Shown piece by piece: positions 1-5,995 of a stretch of DNA of 7,541 bases (within the stretch, counting starts at the first letter, position 1; the number at the start of each line of letters is the position of its first letter). The notes beneath the pieces are model-generated. The model saw nothing but the letters and a program-made list of their open reading frames with translations, did no database searches and was not told where the DNA came from. A program made the position numbers and the translations under genes. This DNA comes from Methylococcaceae bacterium (GTDB lineage Bacteria; Pseudomonadota; Gammaproteobacteria; Methylococcales; Methylomonadaceae): positions 1-7,541 of the forward strand of contig JABFST010000285.1 in the NCBI GenBank assembly GCA_013140465.1, read 5' to 3'.

Positions 1-3000
1 CAAGCTTGCCAGCTCGTATTGTCACCAAAAATATCGGTAAGCAGTTCCCAATCTTGGTTGGACACAATGAGTTGTTCATTGGCTAATGCCAAAGCATTAA
101 GAGGTTTGGGGACTGGGCTGGGTTCAGTAAGAGGTTTGGGGACTGGGCTGGGTTCAGTGCCACTGACTAAACCGTTTAACCAAGCTTGCCAAGGATTGTC
201 GATAGCCAATACGCGTAAATGTGCCTGAAAGAGTTGTTTAAGTAATAAGCGCAGTGGTTCGGTTTCAGTTATTTGGGCGAGTGTTGCGACTTGGTTGCAC
301 CAAGCGAATAAACGTTGTGCGTCGCTGTGGGTGGTAGGGAGTTGCTGCCAGACACTTAACACTTTGTTTAAGCGGATAGCCGAAAATACTCTTATTTCAT
401 GAGGGCTTAAATCGCTGTGGGCAGTGTTCCATATCCGCTGGGTTATAGCTGATTGAAGCTGCTTTGCTGTATCGGTTTCGTAACGATAATGGATGAGTTT
501 GTCCAATATGTCTAATAACGGTGAAACCAGTTTGCAAAGCAAATTGGCTTCATCATGGGTAGGCGAATTTAGCTCAGGCGTGTTTTGTAGTAAATTGTCC
601 CAACACGTTCTTATTAAGCGTAGGCTAAACCCACAAATAGTTGGGTTAGGCGGCGTTTTTGGGTTTAACCATAAATTGCGTAAACGGTATAAAAACACGA
701 TTTTTTTATGGAGGTTTTGTTGCCCCCAAAATTGATGGAAAGTGTTTTCGGCCTTGTCTGTTATCTCATTATTGTTTTCTAAAAACTCAGCGAATAAACA
801 TAAAGCCATTATTTTTATTAGAGATTCGTTAGTATATTCAGACTCAAATGCTAGCACGGCACATAAATCGGTTGCTGAACGGATATTACCCCCACCTCTG
901 ACAGGATAAGCCCCCCAGCCACTCATGGGCGGTGGATTAAATTCAATTGGACTAGCCTTATCCGTGTTGCCCATCACCAACACCCTGCCATCCATCGTCG
1001 CTAATAGCAAGTGCTGAGATAGCACTTTTAAGGCACTGACAGGGCCAGCATTTTCTAATACCCCTGTTACGCAGCCGTCATTATTGACTATTAAGCTGCT
1101 ACGCTCATCCGTACACAATAACCACACATCGGAATTGGAGTTTTCACCCGCTAAATAGGCGATATGGCGCAAATTACCCACACAATTAACGACCCAACGT
1201 AATGCGCCTGTGTTGGCATCTAAGGCATAGCTTAAGCCTCCATCGCCTCCACAAACTAATAAATCCTGTGTGGCGGAATATTGCAAGGCATGGAGTTTTT
1301 GTACAGTGTTCAGCCAATAATGTGGCTGGTTACTGACAAATCGTGGTGTTGTTAGATAGTGCGGGCTGATGTTCCAGTTTAATAGCTCGCCATTGTCACG
1401 GTTGATTGCCCATAAGCGGTTTTCTTCTTGATTCGTGCGCAAGACTGAAAGTATGCCGGGTTTGGTATCAGTCCATAGGAGTCTTAATTCTGCCATATCT
1501 GCGGATGCAGGTAAGCCATATAAACAAGCATGACCTTTGAAATTACGACCGCCTAGCAATAAATAGCCGTTATATTTATCTAAGCGCAGGCTACTGATGA
1601 CAGCAAATAGACAATCTTTGGTTTTTTCGACGGTGATGTTATCAGCGCTAATTCTATCCCATCTTAATACGCAGAGTTCACCGCGTAGCGTGCCGATTAA
1701 AAAGCGTTTCGCTTCATTGGGCTTAGAAGCTAAGGTACGGACAAATTGCACTTGGCCTTGCCAGTATTTTCCATGTTTAATAAAAAGTTTTTTTTCGCAA
1801 TCAGTGCCTAGTGTGTTGCTTTGATAAAGGTGCAAATCGCGGTTTGATTCAATGAAAGCGTATTGCCCATCGTTAGCATCATCAATGTGGGTGACTTGGC
1901 TGTTTAAACGATAACTGCTGATCGTGTTAAGCGGGCGAATCAAGTTTAAGCCACAAGCAAAATCAGCACGCATGTACTTAAGATGTTCTTTAATGGGCTT
2001 GATCTGGGCTAAATAACGGTCTGGTAAGGTTAATTTTTCGGCCCAACGCGTGAGCCAATCCAGTTTTCGGAACAGTAAGATCCACAAAGTATCGGGCGCG
2101 GCATTGTCGAGTGCCAGTAATTTGAGCAATACTGTAAAAACTAACTCTTTTGTTTCATCAGATAAGGCTGGATTTTTTTTATAACAACACGATTGCAGCC
2201 AGTTGAAAACCCGATTAATTAACTGGTAATGCAAATCCATTAACGTACGTTGTTGGCTAGAGTTTAATGTTTTATAGCAGCCGTTCAGTTTGTTGCACCA
2301 GTTTTCAAATAATGGCCATGCCTGGGTTAGTGGTAAACCTAACAAAAAATATTCTAAGGCCAAATTGCCTAGTTCGCAGAACTGTGTTGGTTCGTGATGT
2401 TTAAAGTCCAACGAGTTGGACAAGTAATGGTTTAATTCTTCTTGGTAAAGTTGCACCAATCGCTGGGTGGCAAGCTTGTGTATAGCCTTAATCTCGTCGG
2501 GTGCATTCAGCCGTAAGGGCAGCAGGGTTTGGCGTTCGTCGATGGCTAAAATATGTTCGTCACCCCGCCCGACTAAGCGCCAAATATGTTTGCCGGTGTG
2601 CTGCCAATGTAAAATGGAAATTTTATCGCTGTCATCGCCCAACAAATACACAACGCCGCTATTGCGTACTGTTGCCAATAGCACGGCCTCTTTATCGGGC
2701 CAAGGTAGCACTAATACATCTAAAACTTCATCATACAAAGTCTCTGATTGCTTCGGTTTTTCATCGGGGGAATTTTTATCTAAGCGATATACATAGCCTC
2801 GGTTAGAGGCTAGATAAACCCAGTTTTTTTCAGGTTTGTTTAATATGCTGTCCGCACCACGGATACGTCCCATTTTTGCGTTGTTTGGTGCGAATTCCCG
2901 TCCGTCAATATCTTTGACGACATCGTCTTGCCACTGTTTTTTATGGTCTTCACTATATCTGCTTATTTTAACTGCGGGTTCCATTGCGCCCGTTGAATAA

Positions 3001-3554
3001 CGTTCTATCCAAGGTTCAGATCGGGTCTGTTCGTTCCATGCGGTCACGATGATGCCTTTACTGGGGCTAGCGACTAGGGTTAGTTCACCTTGTGTAAAAA
3101 TCAGGTGTATGGTGCTGGCGTTGGGGGCTGGGACAAACTGTAAATTGATAGGCCGTTGGTCTAGGCGGTGGTTGCAAGACTCTATGGCTTGGCGGGGTTG
3201 GTTTGCTAAGGCTTGAATGATGCTGCGGTTAGTGTCAGTTTGCCAAGTGAGCAATTGCACCCAGGATTTTTCATCTTCGGTGACAAAAAACACCAGTAGC
3301 CAACGAGGGGTTTGTGGGTTTTGGTCTAATGGCGGCAATAAGTAGGCATTAACAGGCGGGCTATCAAATTCAAAAGCCTCGCCTTCTTGTAATAATAAGG
3401 GAAAGCCTTGTTCGTGGAGTTTTAGTAGTTTGTGATAGGTTGCTAAATAAAGTGTTTTGTCTACTTTATCTTCATCTTGTTGGTTGTAGCCCAGTAATTC
3501 GTCGCGCAGGGTTTTAAATTCGTGCCAAGGTAAAATTTTAGTTTTTAGTTTCAT
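1..3554 (-). CDS. Large beta-propeller-like protein, partial at C-terminus; candidate bpX-type conflict-system component
   Basis: One uninterrupted frame starts with ATG at 3554 (MKLKTKILPWHEF) and runs off the left edge after 1184 full codons. GAGG lies 8 bases before the start. Residues 1-160 form a mixed N-terminal region. About 165-352 contain beta-strand-like repeats (WVYLASNRGYVYRLD, HIWRLVGRGDEHILAIDE). About 353-545 look helical. About 550-865 carry a second set of PQQ/WD-like blades (RLWAINRDNGELLNWNI near 711, LLVCGGDGGLSYALDANTG near 767, LLLATMDGRVLVMG near 850). About 866-1184 are helical again, with a short duplicated linker at 1133-1152. No signal peptide, membrane segment or catalytic motif was seen, which suggests a cytoplasmic scaffold or sensor. 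It follows the Uma2-like gene by 46 bp on the same strand, so the two are probably co-transcribed. Base composition is visibly more AT-rich than in the rightward genes. The bpX link (beta-propeller partners of MoxR-vWA ternary systems) is an inference from architecture only; a generic WD/PQQ repeat protein is the alternative. Confidence 0.85.
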   Translation of the reverse strand, partial: MKLKTKILPWHEFKTLRDELLGYNQQDEDKVDKTLYLATYHKLLKLHEQGFPLLLQEGEAFEFDSPPVNAYLLPPLDQNPQTPRWLLVFFVTEDEKSWVQLLTWQTDTNRSIIQALANQPRQAIESCNHRLDQRPINLQFVPAPNASTIHLIFTQGELTLVASPSKGIIVTAWNEQTRSEPWIERYSTGAMEPAVKISRYSEDHKKQWQDDVVKDIDGREFAPNNAKMGRIRGADSILNKPEKNWVYLASNRGYVYRLDKNSPDEKPKQSETLYDEVLDVLVLPWPDKEAVLLATVRNSGVVYLLGDDSDKISILHWQHTGKHIWRLVGRGDEHILAIDERQTLLPLRLNAPDEIKAIHKLATQRLVQLYQEELNHYLSNSLDFKHHEPTQFCELGNLALEYFLLGLPLTQAWPLFENWCNKLNGCYKTLNSSQQRTLMDLHYQLINRVFNWLQSCCYKKNPALSDETKELVFTVLLKLLALDNAAPDTLWILLFRKLDWLTRWAEKLTLPDRYLAQIKPIKEHLKYMRADFACGLNLIRPLNTISSYRLNSQVTHIDDANDGQYAFIESNRDLHLYQSNTLGTDCEKKLFIKHGKYWQGQVQFVRTLASKPNEAKRFLIGTLRGELCVLRWDRISADNITVEKTKDCLFAVISSLRLDKYNGYLLLGGRNFKGHACLYGLPASADMAELRLLWTDTKPGILSVLRTNQEENRLWAINRDNGELLNWNISPHYLTTPRFVSNQPHYWLNTVQKLHALQYSATQDLLVCGGDGGLSYALDANTGALRWVVNCVGNLRHIAYLAGENSNSDVWLLCTDERSSLIVNNDGCVTGVLENAGPVSALKVLSQHLLLATMDGRVLVMGNTDKASPIEFNPPPMSGWGAYPVRGGGNIRSATDLCAVLAFESEYTNESLIKIMALCLFAEFLENNNEITDKAENTFHQFWGQQNLHKKIVFLYRLRNLWLNPKTPPNPTICGFSLRLIRTCWDNLLQNTPELNSPTHDEANLLCKLVSPLLDILDKLIHYRYETDTAKQLQSAITQRIWNTAHSDLSPHEIRVFSAIRLNKVLSVWQQLPTTHSDAQRLFAWCNQVATLAQITETEPLRLLLKQLFQAHLRVLAIDNPWQAWLNGLVSGTEPSPVPKPLTEPSPVPKPLNALALANEQLIVSNQDWELLTDIFGDNTSWQA
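99..158. repeat. Perfect 30-bp tandem repeat, two copies, inside the propeller-protein gene
   Basis: Units 99-128 and 129-158 are identical. On the minus strand each encodes TEPSPVPKPL, giving a proline-rich linker of 20 residues at about 1133-1152. The 30-bp unit keeps the frame, so copy number can vary without breaking the protein. Perfect identity at the DNA level points to recent duplication by slippage. Confidence 0.95.
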
Positions 3555-3600
3555 GCAAAACGCCTCTGGCAGGGTGGGGTGTTACGGCTTTTGTTGATGG

Positions 3601-4185
3601 CTATTGTGCTGGGTTGCTATTAAACGCTTCCATTTCTTCATTTTCAACCCATCGGTAAATTTCCACTACTGCGATTGTTAAGCCTATCGATTCCAAGCAC
3701 ACGACATCGCCTAAGAAATAATATTTGGACATCCAGCCAGACGCGCGTCGGCATACTTCTACATCGACAAAATCCTGATCAATCAGTACATATTCTTGCA
3801 CGCTAGGTAAGGCTTGGTAGGCATCGCGCTTAAGGGTTTGGTCTGTGCGGCGGGTGGACGGGGATAGCACTTCAACCACTAGCAGCGGTGCTTCGGTGTA
3901 ATAAGGATTGCTGGAGGGGTCTGCGCACACCACCATCATATCGGGATAAAAAAACTGTTGTCCGGCTTTGATTTTAACGTCTGATCCATAAGGTCGGCAG
4001 GGCGTGCCTTTTAAGTGTTGGCGTATTTCCGCTAAGACATTGACTATGATGCTTTGGTGGTTTTTAGTTGCCGCCGCCATAGCGTAAACCCTGCCATTGC
4101 TGTATTCATGCTTGGTGTCGGCCAATAGCTCGTCCGCCAAATAATCTTCTATGCTTATAAAACAGCGGTCTTGCACGGCATCCAT
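3601..4185 (-). CDS. Uma2 family (DUF820) PD-(D/E)XK-fold protein
   Basis: This encodes 194 residues from MDAVQDRCF. An upstream in-frame ATG at 4263 exists, but the 4185 start is chosen because a perfect AGGAGGT sits just before it and because the extra 26 codons lie in a duplicated non-coding repeat. Family marks visible are HEYSNGRVY (E27), FYPDMMVV (D82) and LLVVEVLSPSTR (E105), followed by DQTLKRDAY and VQEYVLID. This is the usual order of the Uma2/DUF820 restriction-endonuclease-like fold, with D82 and E105 as the likely metal-binding pair. Length is normal for the family. Members are common in many copies in cyanobacteria and some proteobacteria, and their natural substrate is largely unknown. 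The large propeller protein follows 46 bp downstream in the same direction. Family assignment is firm; the nuclease role is inferred from the fold. Confidence 0.9.
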   Translation of the reverse strand: MDAVQDRCFISIEDYLADELLADTKHEYSNGRVYAMAAATKNHQSIIVNVLAEIRQHLKGTPCRPYGSDVKIKAGQQFFYPDMMVVCADPSSNPYYTEAPLLVVEVLSPSTRRTDQTLKRDAYQALPSVQEYVLIDQDFVDVEVCRRASGWMSKYYFLGDVVCLESIGLTIAVVEIYRWVENEEMEAFNSNPAQ

Positions 4186-4190
4186 CAAAC

Positions 4191-4197
4191 ACCTCCT
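4191..4197 (-). promoter_or_regulatory. Strong ribosome binding site deciding the Uma2 start
   Basis: On the minus strand AGGAGGT lies 5 bases before the ATG at 4185, a near-perfect anti-16S match and spacing. The equivalent position in the second repeat copy (near 5080) has lost about 24 bp including this site. Confidence 0.85.
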
Positions 4198-4275
4198 GAA
4201 CCTAAAGCCTAATTGTAATCTCAAATCGCTAGCCGTTCTACGCACCCCAACAAGCCCTAACACCTCTGACCCGTG

Positions 4276-4291
4276 TATAATAAACGTTTAT
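4276..4291 (+). promoter_or_regulatory. Candidate -10 box overlapping a 12-bp palindrome, repeat copy A
   Basis: A perfect TATAAT (4276-4281) overlaps the perfect palindrome ATAAACGTTTAT (4280-4291). The palindrome sits where a repressor would cover the transcription start. No good -35 hexamer is seen at 16-18 bp spacing. In this copy the rightward promoter would drive only a 24-codon gene fragment. The region is also the only space for a leftward Uma2 promoter, but I see no clear minus-strand hexamers. Confidence 0.45.
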
Positions 4292-4314
4292 AGTTTAAAA
4301 GCTTACGTCTTACT

Positions 4315-4389
4315 ATGTGTAAATACGATGGACTGCTCGTGCATGACAGCAAGTTGCGCGTAGCCAAGGTTGTTCTGCCCACCAAATGA
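4315..4389 (+). pseudogene. Truncated 5' remnant of the spermidine-synthase-like gene
   Basis: An open frame of 24 codons begins [11 protein letters not shown], against [11 protein letters not shown] at the start of the intact gene at 5186. Upstream DNA is also shared (repeat copy A). Similarity stops after about 11 codons; the rest (SKLRVAKVVLPTK, then TGA) does not resemble the intact protein. The promoter-like region is kept, so it may still be transcribed. It is best read as the stump of a duplicated gene whose body was lost or replaced. Confidence 0.75.
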
Positions 4390-4441
4390 ATGCGTGCTGC
4401 TAACCTGTGGATAAAAAGCAAAGCTAAGCAGAGGATATTGC

Positions 4442-4513
4442 ATGGGTAAAGGAAAATCCATAACCTATGGCAACTATCATAAAACCGTCAAGCTTTCCTT
4501 TACTGTTGCCCAT
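4442..4513. repeat. Imperfect inverted repeat upstream of the toxin gene
   Basis: GTAAAGGAAA (4446-4455) is perfectly complementary to TTTCCTTTAC (4494-4503). Outside it ATGG (4442-4445) can continue pairing with CCAT (4510-4513) across a bulge. A nested alternative pairs ATGGCAAC (4467-4474) with GTTGCCCAT (4505-4513). The RNA could therefore switch between two folds just before the toxin start. There is no T-run after it, so it is not a standard terminator. Confidence 0.6.
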
Positions 4514-4519
4514 CGCTAA
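4442..4519 (+). CDS. Possible 25-residue leader or small protein upstream of the toxin gene
   Basis: ATG at 4442 is preceded by AGAGGA with GAGG at 4431-4434, 7 bases away, and reads MGKGKSITYG to a TAA at 4517-4519, ending 15 bp before the toxin ATG. The peptide is basic and has no family I recognise. Almost the whole frame is also an imperfect inverted repeat, so the reading frame could be incidental to an RNA hairpin. It could equally be a leader peptide that sets translation of the toxin-antitoxin pair. Low confidence that it is made. Confidence 0.3.
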   Translation: MGKGKSITYGNYHKTVKLSFTVAHR

Positions 4520-4534
4520 AAACACTAGAAACCT

Positions 4535-4813
4535 ATGAAATTCGAATGGGATAAGAATAAGGCGGAAAGCAATCGTAAAAAACATGGCGTTGAATTTTCT
4601 GAAGCCAGCACGGTGTTTGCAGACCCTTTAGAAATCACCATAAATGATCCGCTACACTCGATAAGCGAATACCGCTTTTTGAGTATCGGCAAATCAAAAC
4701 AAGGCCAGTTGCTGGTCGTTTCTTATACGGAGCACCAAGCGAATAACATCCGCATTATTAGTGCTAGACTTGCCACTAAACATGAGAAAAAACACTATGA
4801 ACACAATAATTGA
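4535..4813 (+). CDS. brnT: BrnT family toxin
   Basis: This encodes 92 residues, the normal BrnT length. Typical family stretches are present: FEWDKNKAESNRKKHGVEF and SEASTVFADP at the N-terminus, then YRFLSIGKS and QLLVVSYTE, and RIISARLATKHEKKHYE near the C-terminus. BrnT proteins have a RelE-like fold and act as ribonucleases that block translation; a partner antitoxin neutralises them and usually represses the operon. The start at 4535 aligns with the family N-terminus (MKFEWD), although the ribosome site before it is weak. The antitoxin gene overlaps the 3' end by 17 bp, in the toxin-first order normal for BrnT systems. Family call is firm; toxicity here is inferred. Confidence 0.93.
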   Translation: MKFEWDKNKAESNRKKHGVEFSEASTVFADPLEITINDPLHSISEYRFLSIGKSKQGQLLVVSYTEHQANNIRIISARLATKHEKKHYEHNN

Positions 4814-5009
4814 TGAATCAGAAGAAATGCTGCCTGAATATGATTTTTCAAAAGGCGTGCGCGGCAAGCATTTTCAAGCCTACCAAGAAAACACTACTAT
4901 TGTTTTTTTAGAAGACGATGTGGCGCAAGTCTTCAAAACATCCGAAGCCGTCAATCATGCTTTGCGAATGTTGATTAAGCTTGCCCATCAAGAAGTACAA
5001 AATGTGTAG
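4797..5009 (+). CDS. Antitoxin partner of the BrnT toxin
   Basis: This encodes 70 residues from MNTIIDESEEM. A longer GTG start at 4761 is possible, but the ATG at 4797 leaves the usual small overlap with the toxin gene (4797-4813). The N-terminal half contains MLPEYDFSKGVRGKHF, and the second half VVFLEDDV-like strand residues followed by a helix, SEAVNHALRMLIKLA. This layout resembles the short ribbon-helix-helix-type proteins often found after BrnT genes, rather than a classic BrnA sequence. It would bind and neutralise the toxin and probably bind the operon promoter. The role is inferred mainly from position, overlap and the DFSKGVRGK pattern. Confidence 0.82.
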   Translation: MNTIIDESEEMLPEYDFSKGVRGKHFQAYQENTTIVFLEDDVAQVFKTSEAVNHALRMLIKLAHQEVQNV

Positions 5010-5012
5010 CCT

Positions 5013-5029
5013 GGGCTTCTTTGCCCTAG
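5013..5029 (+). terminator. Weak hairpin after the antitoxin gene
   Basis: GGGC (5013-5016) pairs with GCCC (5023-5026) around a six-base loop, 3 bp after the antitoxin stop. An outer CT/AG pair is possible with one bulged base. There is no following T-run, so intrinsic termination is doubtful. Confidence 0.25.
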
Positions 5030-5030
5030 T

Positions 5031-5078
5031 CTAATTAGGAAATCGAGTGACCCATTCACGGCCTTGCACGTCATCCAT
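5031..5078 (-). pseudogene. Truncated 5' remnant of a second Uma2-like gene
   Basis: A minus-strand frame of 15 codons begins MDDVQGR, matching MDAVQDR at the start of the intact Uma2 gene, then continues EWVTRFPN to a TAG. DNA at 5063-5079 matches 4170-4186 at 16 of 17 positions. The strong ribosome site of the intact gene is absent here because about 24 bp are missing. Only about 6-7 codons are shared, so the case depends on its placement at the correct end of the larger repeat. Chance similarity is the alternative. Confidence 0.6.
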
Positions 5079-5217
5079 CCCCTGTAATGCCATCTCCCTT
5101 GCTGTTCTACGCACCCCAACAAGCCCTAACACCTCTGACCCGTGTATAATAAACGTTTATAGTTTAAAAACTTACCCGCCTTACTATGTACAAATACGAT
5201 GGCCTGCTCGTCCATGA
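5063..5217. repeat. Direct repeat copy B: divergent intergenic region with the 5' ends of both flanking genes
   Basis: Partner of copy A at 4170-4346. The core 5104-5169 is identical to 4235-4300. In copy B the right-hand (spermidine-synthase-like) gene is intact and the left-hand Uma2 start is broken, the reverse of copy A. A crossover within the core would delete exactly 869 bp, including the toxin-antitoxin genes and both stumps' broken parts. Confidence 0.92.
5145..5160 (+). promoter_or_regulatory. Candidate promoter -10 with palindrome for the spermidine-synthase-like gene
   Basis: TATAAT at 5145-5150 overlaps the palindrome ATAAACGTTTAT at 5149-5160. Transcription starting just after it would give a leader of about 30 bases before the ATG at 5186. 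No convincing -35 hexamer or Shine-Dalgarno is visible. The palindrome may be an operator. Confidence 0.5.
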
Positions 5218-5995
5218 AAGTTTTGATGACTTAGGCATACTAGAAGTGATTGACTGCAAGGGCATCCGCTCTTTGCATTTTGGCACGCATCCACGGCAAA
5301 GCAGTATGCGCTTAAACGCCCCCGATGTTTTGGAGTTGGATTACGTCCGCGCGATGACCAGTTGGCTGTTGTTTAAGCCCGATTTGGCGGATGATGCGCT
5401 GTTGATAGGCTTGGGCGGCGGTTCGTTGGCTAAGCATTTGCTGCACCATTTTCCTGATTGCCGCTTAACCGCCGTCGAATATCGGCAAAGCGTGGTTAAG
5501 ATTGCGCGGAGTTTGTTTGGCTTGCCTTTAGACCCGCGCTTAAAAATCCGTATCGACGAAGGCGGGCATTATCTGCGCCAACGCGCCGAGACCGATAGCG
5601 GACGTTACAGCTTAGTGTTTGTAGATGCTTACGACCACGAGGCGATGGCAAGCTCGATTGCCAGTGCCGCGTTTTTTGATGCCTGTAAGGCGGTGTTAAA
5701 GCCGTCCGGCATGATGGTGATTAACTTGTGGGGTGGCGATTACAATGCCCAATTCCAACAAATCACCGAATGGTTGCTGCACATTTTTAACCAGCAAGTA
5801 TTGTTTTTGCCCATACCTGACCGCAGTAATGTCATCGGCTTGGCCTTTAACGGCTATACGCCGCAGCAGACCTTGCCCGAATTACGAAGCCATGCTTTGG
5901 TTTTAGAGCAACGCTTACAGATAGAATTTCCACGGTTTTTAAAAGACCTAAAAAAACACAATCCCCACACCTTTAATCAAGTAATCAAATCATGA
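5186..5995 (+). CDS. Spermidine-synthase-like (polyamine aminopropyltransferase-fold) protein
   Basis: This encodes 269 residues with a Rossmann SAM-type fold. Motif I is [15 protein letters not shown] (72-86), followed by TAVEYR with acidic E98 for ribose binding, [10 protein letters not shown] (121-130) and [12 protein letters not shown] (141-152) with D147 and D150. The order and spacing match the spermidine synthase (SpeE) family. The usual GGGDG motif is GGGSL here, so a key Asp is replaced by Ser, and the DxxDP motif reads DAYDH. These changes are typical of SpeE-like proteins of uncertain substrate, so true spermidine synthesis is doubtful and a methyltransferase-like or other transferase role is possible. 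Its TGA overlaps the ATG of the ygiQ gene (ATGA), suggesting coupled translation. A 5' stump of a near-identical gene lies at 4315. Confidence 0.85.
   Translation: MYKYDGLLVHESFDDLGILEVIDCKGIRSLHFGTHPRQSSMRLNAPDVLELDYVRAMTSWLLFKPDLADDALLIGLGGGSLAKHLLHHFPDCRLTAVEYRQSVVKIARSLFGLPLDPRLKIRIDEGGHYLRQRAETDSGRYSLVFVDAYDHEAMASSIASAAFFDACKAVLKPSGMMVINLWGGDYNAQFQQITEWLLHIFNQQVLFLPIPDRSNVIGLAFNGYTPQQTLPELRSHALVLEQRLQIEFPRFLKDLKKHNPHTFNQVIKS

Larger units (their letters stand above)
4170..4346. repeat. Direct repeat copy A: divergent intergenic region with the 5' ends of both flanking genes
   Basis: Matches copy B at 5063-5217. The core 4235-4300 is identical base for base to 5104-5169 (66 bp, offset 869). 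To the left, after 15 bases that match only about half (4220-4234) and one 24-bp length difference, 4170-4186 matches 5063-5079 at 16 of 17 positions and covers the first codons of the Uma2 gene. To the right, after a 2-bp length difference, it matches the first codons of the spermidine-synthase-like gene with about 4 substitutions in 32 bases. In copy A the Uma2 side is intact and the right-hand gene is broken. Confidence 0.92.
4390..4534. other. Spacer between gene stump and toxin gene
   Basis: This stretch holds an inverted repeat and a possible 25-codon reading frame, listed separately. No recognisable protein fragment or clear promoter hexamers were found. A minus-strand frame of 46 codons (4303-4443, beginning MQYPLLSFAF) is also open but shows no family features and has no ribosome site that I can defend. 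Confidence 0.4.

Noticed and set aside
99..158. CRISPR array
   Set aside because: Only two adjacent units with no spacers, inside a coding frame.
1783..1795. Homopolymer T runs (near 1788-1795 and 2173-2180) as possible frameshift sites
   Set aside because: The minus-strand frame reads through them without interruption and gives sensible protein on both sides, so no programmed or accidental shift is needed.
2467..2806. Plus-strand frames opposite the propeller gene
   Set aside because: They overlap each other and an uninterrupted 1184-codon minus-strand frame, and have no domain features.
4186..4263. N-terminal extension of the Uma2 gene to an ATG at 4263
   Set aside because: The extra codons lie in the non-coding repeat, and a perfect AGGAGGT precedes the ATG at 4185, which also fits the family N-terminus.
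4303..4443. Minus-strand 46-codon frame MQYPLLSFAF...
   Set aside because: No ribosome site, no family features, and it overlaps the repeat copy; probably chance or repeat-derived translation.
4235..5169. The two repeats as ends of an insertion sequence or integron cassette
   Set aside because: They are direct, contain gene starts, lack terminal inverted repeats, and enclose no transposase or integrase.
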